Source: Hymenobacter duratus
GTDB lineage: Bacteria; Bacteroidota; Bacteroidia; Cytophagales; Hymenobacteraceae
Length of the DNA: 64,000 nucleotides
NCBI RefSeq assembly: GCF_014698995.1
Contig: NZ_JACWZZ010000002.1
Coordinates: forward strand, 1,219,425 to 1,283,424
Direction: 5' to 3'
Shown: piece by piece, positions 1-7,875 of the stretch
Numbering within the stretch: position 1 is the first letter of the stretch
Layout: each line of letters opens with the position of its first letter
Position numbers and translations under genes: made by a program
The notes under the pieces: generated by a model
Database searches by the model: none
What the model was told of the DNA's origin: nothing
What the model saw: the letters and a program-made list of their open reading frames with translations, nothing else

Positions 1-889
1 AGCGAAAAATCCCTTCGTTGGTGCCGACCCAGATAGTGCCCTGCTGGTCTTCCAGCAGGCTTCGCACCCCGCCCGGCAGCAGTTGCCCGGGAGCATAGCC
101 CGGCACGAATACCCGCGTGGCCCCGTTGGCGGGCGGCAGATACCGAAGCAGACCTGTTTCGGTGCCCACCCATAACCCACCTTTGCGGTCGGGGCAGAGC
201 GTGGTGATGGCACCGGCGTAGGTCAGGCGTGGGTCGGGCACAAGCAGGCGGCGCACCGTATCGAGGCGGCTGACGGCTCCTTCGCCGGTGCCGACCCAGA
301 GGGTACCAGCCTGGTCCTGCGCCAAGGCCCGGATGGAATTCTGGCGCACGCTGCTTGCCACTCTTGCATCGTGCCGGAAGAGCACAAAGCGCCGGGCGGC
401 AGGGTTTATTTCGTGCAACCCGTCTTCTGATCCGGCCCATATCCGGCCCTGCCGGTCGCAGTACACCACCCGGATAAAGTTGTTGGCCAGGCCGCTGGAG
501 TCGCCGGGCTCGGCACGGTAGGTCCGGAACAGGCCGGTACGGGGGTTGTAGCGCGAAAGGCCACCCGCCGTGCCGGCCCACAGCTGCCCGGTTTGGTCGT
601 GGCACAACGACAGCACAAAGTTGCTGGCCAGGCTGGCCGGCTGCTGGGCGTCAGTGCGGAAGGTGCGAAAGCCGGCACCGTCGTAGCGGCTCAGGCCATC
701 CTGCGTCCCAACCCACAGGAAACCCTTGGTATCCTGCGCAATGCTGTAAACGCTGTTCTCCGCCAGCCCATCAGCCGTGGAAAGGGTCCGGAAACGCAAT
801 GCTATGGCGGATTGCGCCAGGCTGCTCTGGCTCAGAAGCCACAGCAGAACAGCCAGCAGAAACCGTACAGCAGCAGGTTGTTTCATCAT
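1..889 (-). CDS. Two-component regulator propeller domain protein (N-terminal part, runs off window)
   Basis: The reading frame starts at 889 (two Met codons in tandem; I take the outer one) and is still open at position 1, so only about 296 residues are visible. It opens with a signal peptide (hydrophobic core, cleavage near LAQS). At least six regulator-propeller repeats follow, with cores such as WVGTQDGLSRYDG, LWAGTAGGLSRYN, IWAGSEDGLHEIN, LWVGTETGLLRY and IWVGTNEG. In Bacteroidota such repeats form the periplasmic ligand-sensing propeller of histidine kinases, hybrid two-component systems or sensor-type regulators. The output domain lies outside the window, so kinase versus other output cannot be decided. 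No partner gene is co-oriented within 150 nt upstream. Confidence 0.85.
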   Translation of the reverse strand, partial: MMKQPAAVRFLLAVLLWLLSQSSLAQSAIALRFRTLSTADGLAENSVYSIAQDTKGFLWVGTQDGLSRYDGAGFRTFRTDAQQPASLASNFVLSLCHDQTGQLWAGTAGGLSRYNPRTGLFRTYRAEPGDSSGLANNFIRVVYCDRQGRIWAGSEDGLHEINPAARRFVLFRHDARVASSVRQNSIRALAQDQAGTLWVGTGEGAVSRLDTVRRLLVPDPRLTYAGAITTLCPDRKGGLWVGTETGLLRYLPPANGATRVFVPGYAPGQLLPGGVRSLLEDQQGTIWVGTNEGIFR

Positions 890-1049
890 CGGCACAGACC
901 GTGTGGGCTGAATGTACCGAATTACATTAAAACAACTCTATACTTTGGGCGCCTGGCTATCAGAATCCGTAAAAACGGGGGCATCGGCCTCGCCTGTCGT
1001 GGGTCAGATACCTGCCTGCTTCGGTGCGCGGCCGGCAGCGTTAGCGGCG

Positions 1050-1715
1050 CTACCCTGCATTGGCGGCGCGCATTTCCTTTCGGTACAGCCAGTACGAGTA
1101 GCTATACACTACCACCACCGTTGCCAGCAAGCCTGCCAGCAGCACGGTGGTAGCGGCCTCCACCGGCGAGAGTATGCCCAGCAGTGCACTCAGCAACCCC
1201 GTAGCAAAAAACATCCGCCCGCCCACACGGTGCACCTGCGCCCAGATGCGCGGAAACTCCAGGGCCCACGGCGTTTTGAACCCGACGAAGTAGTTGGGCT
1301 GCACAGTGGTGAGGTAGTTGCCGAGGAAGGCAAAAAACAGCCCTACCAAGACTGCAATGCCCTGCCCCGGCTTCTCCTGCGCATGCACTGCCACATACAG
1401 GCTGTGGATGCTCAGCCCGCTCATCAGGGCCACAAAAGCCAGGGTTAGTTTCTGGTAATTGAGGTTGCTGGCACTCAGCCGCCGCTTGGGGTCGAAGCGG
1501 GGCAGGAAGATCAGGAGCAGGTAGGTGCCTACCGGCAGGCCCAGGCACGTCAGCCAGATGTTTGCTTTGTCGGTATAGCCGTTGGCGTTGCCGCCGATAT
1601 CAAAGTGAGTCGGAATCCGGGCAGGCAGCGCAGGCCAGGTATAAGCCAGATAAAGGGCGGGCAATACCAGCGCCAGCAGCGTTAGCAGGTGCCAGAGAGA
1701 GAAGTGGGCTTTCAT
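1050..1715 (-). CDS. sdpI: SdpI family / DUF1648 membrane protein
   Basis: 221-residue polytopic membrane protein with about six predicted transmembrane segments (near residues 8-24, 50-70, 88-107, 116-134, 168-186 and 190-210). The N-terminal loop has the DUF1648 signature (IPTHFDIGGNANGYTDK), and the second half has the SdpI signature (GFKTPWAL, then HRVGG). In Bacillus subtilis SdpI is the membrane immunity protein against the SdpC toxin and sequesters the SdpR repressor. Here it lies 17 nt downstream of an sdpR homologue on the same strand, so the pair is very probably one operon. No SdpC-like toxin gene is visible, so immunity is a family-based inference; a general sensing role is equally possible. 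Confidence 0.88.
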   Translation of the reverse strand: MKAHFSLWHLLTLLALVLPALYLAYTWPALPARIPTHFDIGGNANGYTDKANIWLTCLGLPVGTYLLLIFLPRFDPKRRLSASNLNYQKLTLAFVALMSGLSIHSLYVAVHAQEKPGQGIAVLVGLFFAFLGNYLTTVQPNYFVGFKTPWALEFPRIWAQVHRVGGRMFFATGLLSALLGILSPVEAATTVLLAGLLATVVVVYSYSYWLYRKEMRAANAG

Positions 1716-1732
1716 AACAGTCAGGAATAGAA

Positions 1733-1987
1733 CTAGGATTTGAATTGCAGCAGCCAGCCGAGTAGTTCGTCCATCACCGTCATATTGAGCGTGTAGGTCA
1801 CGAATTGGCCCTGTTTGTCGCTGCTCACGAGGTCTGCTTGGCGGAGCAGGTCGAGGTGGTGGCTGATGGTAGGCTTCGAGAACTGGAAATGCTCGGCTAT
1901 TTCCCCGGCCGTGCGTGGTTGCTCGCGCAGCAATTCCAGAATGGAGCGGCGGGTAGGATCGTTAAGAGCTTTGAAGAGGCTGTTCAA
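1733..1987 (-). CDS. sdpR: ArsR-family autorepressor, SdpR-like
   Basis: 84-residue winged-helix repressor beginning MNSLFKALNDPTRR, with the recognition helix region KPTISHHLDLLRQADLV and wing GQFVTYTLN. This closely follows the B. subtilis SdpR pattern. The family represses its own operon and is inactivated by binding SdpI at the membrane. The start is a TTG at 1987. An upstream ATG at 2001 is in another frame and stops after five codons, and an in-frame stop lies just upstream of the TTG, so TTG is the only consistent start. A perfect inverted repeat overlaps the predicted -7 box immediately upstream, which supports autorepression. Followed directly by sdpI. Confidence 0.9.
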   Translation of the reverse strand: MNSLFKALNDPTRRSILELLREQPRTAGEIAEHFQFSKPTISHHLDLLRQADLVSSDKQGQFVTYTLNMTVMDELLGWLLQFKS

Positions 1988-1999
1988 TTTCGGTTAGTC

Positions 2000-2036
2000 A
2001 TTTAGACAAATATCTAAATACCCTTGAAATGCGCAA
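2000..2036 (-). promoter_or_regulatory. sdpRI promoter with overlapping operator
   Basis: On the minus strand a -33 TTG (2036-2034), a 19-nt spacer and a -7 box GATATTTG (2014-2007; one mismatch to TATATTTG) match the Bacteroidota housekeeping promoter. A perfect inverted repeat, ATTTAGA (2000-2006), six nt, TCTAAAT (2013-2019), straddles the -7 box, where a bound ArsR-type dimer would block RNA polymerase. The assignment to SdpR is inferred from position. Confidence 0.6.
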
Positions 2037-2099
2037 GCATTTGGCAAATATATTTTTGTTTCTTTTTTGGTTATTGCATCCTCTGAATTGCGAACCGGT

Positions 2100-2912
2100 A
2101 TGGCTACTGATGGTGTCAAAATTATAGATGGCGACTATGCTCATGATCTGTATAACCAGTTTATGGATTTGTACGATGCTGGCGCTTCGCTTGCAGAAAT
2201 AGAAACGCAGTGTGGTAGTCAGCGCAACGATGCAGATCCTTTCGAGGAAGAAATTTTCGTTACCACATATGCACTCGCACTTTGGCAGATAGGAGAGCTT
2301 CCTGCTGATCTATTGGAGGAAACCCGGCGCATAGTTTCTAGAGAAGCAGGGGTAAGCGTCTTTACAGAGGAAGCTGGGCCTGCAGAAGGAAGAAAAAGAA
2401 AACGGGAACTAGAAAAACTGCTGAAGAGAATCAGTCAGCCGAATTTAAAGCCCAGGAAACGCAGAGTCTATACGGACACTTCTGAGGTCATCTTTTCAGC
2501 GGGCGAGATTCTGATTTTCCAGCTTCCCTGTGCGCAATATTGTGCCACCATTTTGCTTAGTGTGCAGCAATACCGGGGGCGTTGCAACTACCAGTTCATG
2601 ATAAGCACTTTCAAATCTGCACAGAAGCCCACTCTGGAGGACATCATTCATTCCCGCGTTGTAGGTAGACGTATCTGGTCGGGCGCAACGAACTCAGGGC
2701 ATTTTATCACGGTGCCGGACATAATCAAAACAACCTCTAAATCGTTGCGTGCTTATGCCGATAGATTCGAATCCCTCGATACAGTTACCATCCGGGACGA
2801 CGCAAAGCTGGTGGGCAGTTGTATCTCTGCCTCGGACTTTTCGGATTTTATCGACTCATGGGTAAATCCAGAACAACCGGTCAAATCATTTTTCCTGAGC
2901 GAGCTTCTCTAA
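2100..2912 (+). CDS. Uncharacterised protein, possibly Imm26-like C-terminal half
   Basis: 270 residues if started at the ATG at 2100; a TTG at 2067 would add 11 residues of low plausibility. No signal peptide or membrane segment. The N-terminal 100 residues are acidic and helical. A basic segment follows (near residue 115-135, KPRKRR), then a beta-rich segment with SAGEILIFQLP that loosely resembles the opening of immunity-protein family Imm26. That resemblance is weak and unverified. Base composition is visibly more AT-rich than both neighbours, suggesting recent acquisition. It stands alone between sdpRI (divergent) and aspS (convergent), with its stop codon inside a shared hairpin. Function unknown. 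Confidence 0.7.
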   Translation: MATDGVKIIDGDYAHDLYNQFMDLYDAGASLAEIETQCGSQRNDADPFEEEIFVTTYALALWQIGELPADLLEETRRIVSREAGVSVFTEEAGPAEGRKRKRELEKLLKRISQPNLKPRKRRVYTDTSEVIFSAGEILIFQLPCAQYCATILLSVQQYRGRCNYQFMISTFKSAQKPTLEDIIHSRVVGRRIWSGATNSGHFITVPDIIKTTSKSLRAYADRFESLDTVTIRDDAKLVGSCISASDFSDFIDSWVNPEQPVKSFFLSELL

Positions 2913-2960
2913 ACAAAAACGGCGCCTGATGATTCAGGCGCCGTTTTTGTTTAGAGAAGC
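2903..2960. terminator. Bidirectional terminator, 27-bp perfect stem
   Basis: Arms 2903-2929 and 2934-2960 are perfectly complementary around a TGAT loop. The GC core GGCGCCTGA is flanked by A/T tracts on both sides, so it can terminate both the gene ending at 2912 and aspS ending at 2968. The outer part of the left arm is the last codons of the upstream gene. Confidence 0.85.
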
Positions 2961-2967
2961 AACAGGT

Positions 2968-4731
2968 CTATTTCCCTACCACGGCCGTAGCAATGCTCAG
3001 TTCCTTGAGCTGCGCGCCCGAAATCTGTGAGGGCGAGTCAATCATGACGTCGCGGCCGGAGTTGTTTTTGGGGAAGGCAATGAAGTCGCGGATGGAATCG
3101 GCACCGCCGAAGAGGCTGCAGAGGCGGTCGAAGCCGAAGGCAATGCCGCCGTGCGGAGGCGCGCCGTACTCGAAAGCGTCGAGCAGGAAGCCGAATTGCG
3201 CTTTGGCTTCTTCATCCGAGAAACCGAGCAACGAGAACATGCGGGCCTGCACCGCCCGGTCGTGGATGCGGATGGAGCCGCCGCCCACTTCCACGCCGTT
3301 GATGACCATATCGTAGGCGTTGGCGCGCACTTCGCCGATGGTGTCGGGCGAGTCGAGCAGGGCCACGTCCTCGGGCTTGGGCGAGGTGAACGGGTGGTGC
3401 ATGGCGAAGTAGCGGCCTTCTTCCTCGATGTACTCGAGCAGCGGGAAATCCACCACCCACAGCGCCGAGAAGGTGTCCTTATCGCGCAAACCGAGGCGCT
3501 GGCCCATTTCCAGACGCAGCTCCGAGAGAGCCTTGCGGGTTTTGTTCGGCTCGCCGGCCAGAATGAGCAGCAGGTCACCGGGCTGGGCGTTGAAAGCGGC
3601 TTTCCACTGCTGGAGTTGCTCCTGGCCGTAGAACTTATCCACCGACGATTTTACGGAGCCATCGGCTTCCACGCGGGCATAGATCAGGCCAGTGGCGCCA
3701 ATCTGGGGGCGTTTCACGTACTCGGTCAGCTCGTCGAGCTGCTTGCGGGTGTAGCTGGCCGCGCCGGTGGCACAGACGCCTACCACCAAGCCGGCGGCTT
3801 CAAACACCGGGAAGTTGTGGCCTTTGGCCACGTCGTTCAGCTCCACAAAACGCATATCGAAGCGCGTGTCGGGCTTATCGTTGCCGTAGAAGCGCATGGC
3901 ATCGGCGTAGGTTATACGCGGCAGCTGCCCGATTTCCAGGTTCTTCACCTCGCGGAACAGGTACTGCACCAGACCCTCGAAGGTATTCAGGATGTCTTCC
4001 TGCTCCACAAACGACATTTCGCAGTCAATCTGCGTGAATTCGGGCTGGCGGTCAGCGCGCAGATCCTCGTCGCGGAAGCACTTCACAATCTGGAAATACC
4101 TATCGAAGCCCGACACCATGAGCAGCTGCTTAAACGTCTGGGGCGACTGGGGCAGGGCGTAGAACTCGCCGGGGTTCATGCGGGAAGGCACCACGAAGTC
4201 GCGGGCGCCTTCGGGCGTGCTTTTGATGAGTACCGGCGTTTCCACTTCGATGAACTCCTGGCCATCCAAATAGCGGCGGGTAGCCTGGGCCACGCGGTGG
4301 CGCAGCATCAGGTTCTGGCGCACGGGGGCGCGGCGCAAATCGAGGTAGCGGTACTTCATCCGCAGGTCGTCGCCGCCGTCGGTGTCGTCCTCAATCAGGA
4401 AGGGCGGCAGCTTGGCCGGATTGAGCACATCAATCTTTTCCACCCGGATTTCAATGCCGCCGGTGGGCATTTTGTCGTTTTTGGAGTGGCGCTCGGCTAC
4501 TTTGCCCGTCACCGAAAGCACAAACTCGCGGCCCAGCTGTCGGGCCTGCTCGCGCACTTCGGCAGTTTCCACGCCTTCTTCCAGGGCCAGCTGCGTGAGG
4601 CCGTACCGGTCGCGCAGATCCACCCACAGAATGCCGCCTTTGTCGCGGGTGCGCTGCACCCAGCCGCAGAGCGTGACGGTTTGGCCAATGTGTTCGGGGC
4701 GTAAGTCGCCGCAGGTATGAGTCCGGAGCAT
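2968..4731 (-). CDS. aspS: Aspartate--tRNA ligase
   Basis: 587 residues, the usual length of the bacterial-type enzyme with the GAD insertion. It charges tRNA-Asp with aspartate in the cytosol. The N-terminal OB fold ([21 protein letters not shown]) binds the anticodon. Class II motif 2 appears as [15 protein letters not shown] and motif 3 as GIAFGFDRL near the C terminus. Start ATG at 4731. A -7-like box TACCTTCG sits on the minus strand at 4846-4839, about 100 nt upstream, and could be its promoter. Transcription ends in the shared hairpin at 2903-2960. Whether the enzyme is discriminating or also charges tRNA-Asn cannot be told from this window. Confidence 0.97.
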   Translation of the reverse strand: MLRTHTCGDLRPEHIGQTVTLCGWVQRTRDKGGILWVDLRDRYGLTQLALEEGVETAEVREQARQLGREFVLSVTGKVAERHSKNDKMPTGGIEIRVEKIDVLNPAKLPPFLIEDDTDGGDDLRMKYRYLDLRRAPVRQNLMLRHRVAQATRRYLDGQEFIEVETPVLIKSTPEGARDFVVPSRMNPGEFYALPQSPQTFKQLLMVSGFDRYFQIVKCFRDEDLRADRQPEFTQIDCEMSFVEQEDILNTFEGLVQYLFREVKNLEIGQLPRITYADAMRFYGNDKPDTRFDMRFVELNDVAKGHNFPVFEAAGLVVGVCATGAASYTRKQLDELTEYVKRPQIGATGLIYARVEADGSVKSSVDKFYGQEQLQQWKAAFNAQPGDLLLILAGEPNKTRKALSELRLEMGQRLGLRDKDTFSALWVVDFPLLEYIEEEGRYFAMHHPFTSPKPEDVALLDSPDTIGEVRANAYDMVINGVEVGGGSIRIHDRAVQARMFSLLGFSDEEAKAQFGFLLDAFEYGAPPHGGIAFGFDRLCSLFGGADSIRDFIAFPKNNSGRDVMIDSPSQISGAQLKELSIATAVVGK

Positions 4732-5041
4732 TTCAGTAGAGCTGAGTGGTGAGACCTTAGAGGTGAGAATGGTGAGGAAGCCCAGGCAGCCAGGTTTTCT
4801 CTCGTCTGATTTCTTCGTTCTGAGGTCTATACTAATAGCGAAGGTAGGCAGGAAAAATCAGTCAGGGAGGGAAAAAACGTGGCTGGCAGGCTGATACTGC
4901 GGATGTAGCGTGGCGGAATACTTCACGATTTAAGCGGCGCATCAGGGTTTTGCGTAAGCTTGCGAAAAATTGGTACGGAGTATGCAAAAGGCATTTCCCG
5001 AACCAACTCCCCTCCGACCACAACCTCTTTTTTGCCTTCCT
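4732..5041. other. Intergenic region between aspS and the secreted protein gene
   Basis: 310 nt between divergent genes. The only element I can propose is the minus-strand box TACCTTCG (4846-4839) as the aspS -7 element. Short open frames here have no coding character. No RNA gene or repeat was recognised. Confidence 0.5.
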
Positions 5042-5494
5042 ATGAAACGCCCCGTTCTGCTTGCTCTGGCTGCTACCCTCCTTTCCTTCTCAGCCGCTCA
5101 GGCCCAGACCAAGATCAAAACCAAAGCCAAAACGGCAAATGGCACCGAGGTTAAAACCAAGTCCGAAGCGGAGGCCGTGACTCTCAGCGGCCCCATCAAG
5201 CGGGTGGAAACTCTGTCGGGCATCGACGTGTTTCCGGCCTCCAACGGCCAGACCATCATGCTCAGCTTTACCCAGCAGTTTACCAAGCCCGGCACGCTGG
5301 TGATGACCAACTATAAAAAGCAGCCGGTGTATACCACAGAACTCGACCCGGCCAACAACACCGGCGAACCGGTAGACTTGGGCCGCATTCCGGCCGGCAC
5401 CTACCTCATTGAGGCCAAAACCGGCAACTACGTTTACTGGAAGAGCGTCAAGATTAAATATCCGGCGGCTCCGATGGCCAAGAAGCGCCGCTAA
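5042..5494 (+). CDS. Small secreted protein of unknown function
   Basis: 150 residues from the ATG at 5042; longer in-frame starts would bury the signal peptide. A clear signal peptide (MKRPVLLALAATLLSF...AQAQ) is followed by a Lys/Thr-rich segment. A beta-rich region then has FTQQF, GTLVMTNYKKQPVY and a C-terminal PAGTYLIEAKTGNYVYWKSVKI that resembles the last strands of T9SS sorting or DUF3244-like immunoglobulin modules. It ends in a basic tail (MAKKRR). It is probably exported to the periplasm or surface. It stands alone; a weak hairpin lies 25 nt downstream. No specific function can be assigned. Confidence 0.75.
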   Translation: MKRPVLLALAATLLSFSAAQAQTKIKTKAKTANGTEVKTKSEAEAVTLSGPIKRVETLSGIDVFPASNGQTIMLSFTQQFTKPGTLVMTNYKKQPVYTTELDPANNTGEPVDLGRIPAGTYLIEAKTGNYVYWKSVKIKYPAAPMAKKRR

Positions 5495-5518
5495 CGGCCT
5501 TTTAAGCAGCCCATTTGC

Positions 5519-5549
5519 AAGCTCCGGAGTCGTTGCGGCTTCGGAGCTT
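5519..5549 (+). terminator. Putative weak terminator
   Basis: Stem AAGCTCCG (5519-5526) with CGGAGCTT (5542-5549), followed by TTGTGTTTG. There is no long T-run, so efficiency is doubtful. Confidence 0.4.
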
Positions 5550-5631
5550 TGTGTTTGCGGCACTACCAGGCGGCCTAGTAGTCGTTTGGGACCTGGCAGG
5601 GCTCCTTTCCGGGCCTGACGCCTCATCCTCG

Positions 5632-5639
5632 TACCTTTG
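5632..5639 (+). promoter_or_regulatory. Putative -7 box for the gene at 5649
   Basis: TACCTTTG is an exact TAnnTTTG match ten nt before the start codon. The -33 region is poor (TTTC at 5606-5609, spacing 22). The placement implies a very short leader, common in this phylum. Confidence 0.4.
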
Positions 5640-5648
5640 CCTGCGTCT

Positions 5649-6215
5649 ATGAAAACTACTTCCTCTTTTTTCCGCCTTGCGCCGCTGCTGTTTTTGCTGC
5701 TGGGTCTGGTGGCCTTCGCGGCTCCCAAGCTCAAAAAAACAGCTATCAACAAAAGCATCAGCGTGGGCGTGCCCGACGGCTTTCAGGCGCTGCCCGATGA
5801 TGGTATTGCCGTGAAATACCCGTCGCCGCGCAAGCCGCTGGCAGTGTTCAGCAACCCCAGTGGCCGCGTCGACTTCAGCGTGGCCCAGAAGCCCAGCACC
5901 TTCAGCAACCGCGACTACGCCCTGCTGCTGAAGATTTACAAGGCCAGTATCCAGAACATGTACTCCAAGGTCGATTTTCTGGCCGAGGACATCCGCACCA
6001 TCAACAAGCGTGATTTTGTGGTGCTGGAGTTCGTCTCGACAGTGGCCGACAACCGCCGCACCAGCAACCTGGCCCCCATTCGACGCTACCAGATGGTGCA
6101 GTACACCATCACCGGCGACCAGCTCACGGTGTTCACCTTCGTGGCTCCCGCCGATGAGCAGGCCCAGTGGCAGCCCACCGCGCAGGCCGTGATGCAGAGC
6201 ATTGTGATGAAGTAG
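5649..6215 (+). CDS. Secreted protein of unknown function (PsbP/DcrB-like size)
   Basis: 188 residues from the ATG at 5649, which begins a good signal peptide (MKTTSSFFRLAPLLFLLLGLVAFAAP). The mature part opens with a short basic segment, then a single alpha/beta domain containing GVPDGFQALPDDGIAVKYPS and DRRTSN-type loops. It ends QPTAQAVMQSIVMK, a layout seen in small periplasmic proteins of the PsbP/DcrB-like type. That fold suggestion is from pattern only. A single gene with its own -7 box. No partner or catalytic motif recognised. Confidence 0.75.
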   Translation: MKTTSSFFRLAPLLFLLLGLVAFAAPKLKKTAINKSISVGVPDGFQALPDDGIAVKYPSPRKPLAVFSNPSGRVDFSVAQKPSTFSNRDYALLLKIYKASIQNMYSKVDFLAEDIRTINKRDFVVLEFVSTVADNRRTSNLAPIRRYQMVQYTITGDQLTVFTFVAPADEQAQWQPTAQAVMQSIVMK

Positions 6216-6249
6216 TTTGATGGGGTGATAGATGATTGTTAGTTGTTAG

Positions 6250-6332
6250 TGGCTGATTATTGATTGCTGACAGGCTGGCTTCTTTTGCTATAAACAATTA
6301 ACAATCACCATCTAACACCCAGCAATCAGCCA
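6250..6332. repeat. Imperfect inverted repeat before tadA
   Basis: TGGCTGATT...TTGCTG on the left is mirrored by CAGCAATCAGCCA on the right (outer arms 6250-6256 and 6326-6332), with AACAATTAACAATC in between. A related module occurs at 17353-17393. Confidence 0.5.
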
Positions 6333-6347
6333 TTTGCAAGCAACAAC

Positions 6348-6779
6348 ATGTCCGACGAGCAGTACATGCGCGAGGCGCTGAAGCAGGCGCGGTATGCTTT
6401 TGCGGAAGAGGAAATTCCGATTGGGGCCGTGGTGGTGCTGGACCGGCAGATTATTGCGCGGGCCTACAACCAGACTGAAAAGCTGCGCGACGTGACGGCC
6501 CACGCCGAAATGCTGGCCCTGACGGCCGCCGCCAACCACGTCGGCAACAAGTACCTCTCCGACTGCACGCTCTACGTGACGGTGGAGCCCTGCGTGATGT
6601 GCGCCGGCGCCACAGCCTGGGCCCAGTTGCGGCGCGTGGTATATGGCGCCGATGAGCCTAAATTCGGGTACCGGCGCCACGGCAACCTACTGCATCCGAA
6701 AGCGGAAGTGGTGACGGGCGTGCTGGGCACGGAGTGCGGCGAGATAATGCGGGAGTTTTTCGCGCGGAAGCGGAAATAG
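6348..6779 (+). CDS. tadA: tRNA adenosine(34) deaminase
   Basis: 143 residues. It deaminates the wobble adenosine of tRNA-Arg(ACG) to inosine. The zinc ligands and catalytic glutamate are all present: His52 and Glu54 in TAHAEML, and Cys82 and Cys85 in EPCVMC. The PIGAVVV motif that precedes the active site is intact. The length is typical of the bacterial enzyme. The upstream 130 nt hold an imperfect inverted repeat. The gene is followed 112 nt later by the superoxide dismutase gene on the same strand; co-transcription is possible but unproven. A second cytidine-deaminase-family role such as guanine deaminase is unlikely given the motif set. Confidence 0.93.
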   Translation: MSDEQYMREALKQARYAFAEEEIPIGAVVVLDRQIIARAYNQTEKLRDVTAHAEMLALTAAANHVGNKYLSDCTLYVTVEPCVMCAGATAWAQLRRVVYGADEPKFGYRRHGNLLHPKAEVVTGVLGTECGEIMREFFARKRK

Positions 6780-6890
6780 GCTACTTTTGGCCGGCTCCGC
6801 AACCCTGACCGGGGTGCGGCGGTTATACTCTGACGCGGGGCTGGCCCCGCATCCGGTTTTTCTCTCCCATCACCTCAAAACCCAACTACT

Positions 6891-7499
6891 ATGGCTTTCG
6901 AACTGCCCAAACTGCCCTACGCCTACGACGCTCTGGAGCCGCACATCGATGCGCAGACGATGGAAATTCACCATACCAAGCACCACCAGGCCTACGTCAC
7001 GAACCTCAACAACGCCATTGCCGGCACCGAGCTGGAAGGCAAGAGCCTCGAAGACCTGATGCAAAATATTGCTTCGGCTCCGGCTGCGGTGCGCAACAAC
7101 GGCGGTGGCCACTGGAACCATTCCCTGTTCTGGACCATTCTGGGCCCGAACGGCGGCGGTGAGCCCACAGGTGCAGTAGGCGATGCCATCACGAAGGCAT
7201 TCGGCAGCTACGAGAAATTCAAGGAAGAATTCACGAAAGCCGCTACCACGCGCTTCGGTTCCGGCTGGGCCTGGCTGTGCAAGCAGACCGACGGCTCGGT
7301 GAAGATCTGCTCGACGCCTAACCAAGACAACCCGCTGATGCCGGACTCCGGCTGCCAGGGCACGCCCGTACTGGGCCTCGATGTATGGGAGCATGCCTAC
7401 TACCTCAAGTACCAGAACCGCCGCCCCGACTACATTGCCGCGTTCTACAACGCCATCAACTGGGACGAAGTGAACCGCCGTTTCGCCGAAGCTGCTTAA
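6891..7499 (+). CDS. sod: Superoxide dismutase (Mn/Fe family)
   Basis: 202 residues. It dismutates superoxide to oxygen and hydrogen peroxide. Metal ligands visible in order: His27 (MEIHHTKHH), a second His in [11 protein letters not shown], and the Asp and His of [10 protein letters not shown]. The [20 protein letters not shown] stretch resembles manganese forms more than iron forms, but metal choice cannot be fixed from sequence alone. No signal peptide, so it is cytosolic. An insertion with two Cys residues (SGCQGTP region and SVKICS) is slightly unusual. The gene ends 17 nt before a strong bidirectional hairpin. Confidence 0.95.
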   Translation: MAFELPKLPYAYDALEPHIDAQTMEIHHTKHHQAYVTNLNNAIAGTELEGKSLEDLMQNIASAPAAVRNNGGGHWNHSLFWTILGPNGGGEPTGAVGDAITKAFGSYEKFKEEFTKAATTRFGSGWAWLCKQTDGSVKICSTPNQDNPLMPDSGCQGTPVLGLDVWEHAYYLKYQNRRPDYIAAFYNAINWDEVNRRFAEAA

Positions 7500-7516
7500 C
7501 GCTTTCGGGCATTAAC

Positions 7517-7552
7517 AAAAAAGGGCCTTCTGCATGCATGAGGCCCTTTTTT
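7517..7552. terminator. Bidirectional terminator after sod
   Basis: Perfect 12-bp stem, AAAAAAGGGCCT (7517-7528) with AGGCCCTTTTTT (7541-7552), between the convergent sod gene and the winged-helix gene. The T-run is present on both strands. Confidence 0.88.
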
Positions 7553-7566
7553 ATTCGCATTGGTAC

Positions 7567-7875
7567 TCAGGCTGAGTCGGTGCCGGGTGAGAGGTAGCGC
7601 TGCAACGACTGCACGTAGGTTTCGAAGGCCGTGACGCCCTGCTGCGTGATGGCACAGCGCGTGAGCGGATAGCTGCCGTTGAACTCCTTGGTGAGCGTGA
7701 GGTAGCCGGCGTCGCGGAGCTTGCCAAGCTGCACGCTGAGGTTGCCGGCCGTGGCCCCGGTTTTCTCCTTCAGGAAAGTGAATTCCGCTTCTCGCACGCT
7801 CAGCAGCAACGACATAACGGCCAGCCGCAGCTGCGAGTGCAGCAGCGGGTCGAGGTCCTCAAACGGCGCGGCCAC
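7567..7875 (-). CDS. Winged-helix transcriptional regulator
   Basis: 102 residues from a GTG at 7875 (VAAPFEDLDPLLHSQLRLAV). The frame is open to an ATG at 7959, but that extension overlaps the upstream gene by about 100 nt and has no family character. The recognition region FLKEKTGATAGNLSVQLGKLRDAGYL followed by a wing is typical of the small MarR/ArsR-like winged-helix proteins that bind short palindromes. The start overlaps the 3' end of the upstream membrane-protein gene by 17 nt, indicating translational coupling. It is the last gene of a three-gene operon whose promoter carries a perfect 9+9 palindrome; autorepression is the simplest reading. Confidence 0.85.
   Translation of the reverse strand: MAAPFEDLDPLLHSQLRLAVMSLLLSVREAEFTFLKEKTGATAGNLSVQLGKLRDAGYLTLTKEFNGSYPLTRCAITQQGVTAFETYVQSLQRYLSPGTDSA

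Noticed and set aside
2760..2785. ATTCGAATCC resembling a tRNA T-arm
   Set aside because: No matching acceptor, D or anticodon arms; it lies inside a coding frame.
3151..4704. Long open frame of about 517 codons on the plus strand
   Set aside because: Fully antisense to aspS. It is produced by GC-rich codon structure and has no family character.
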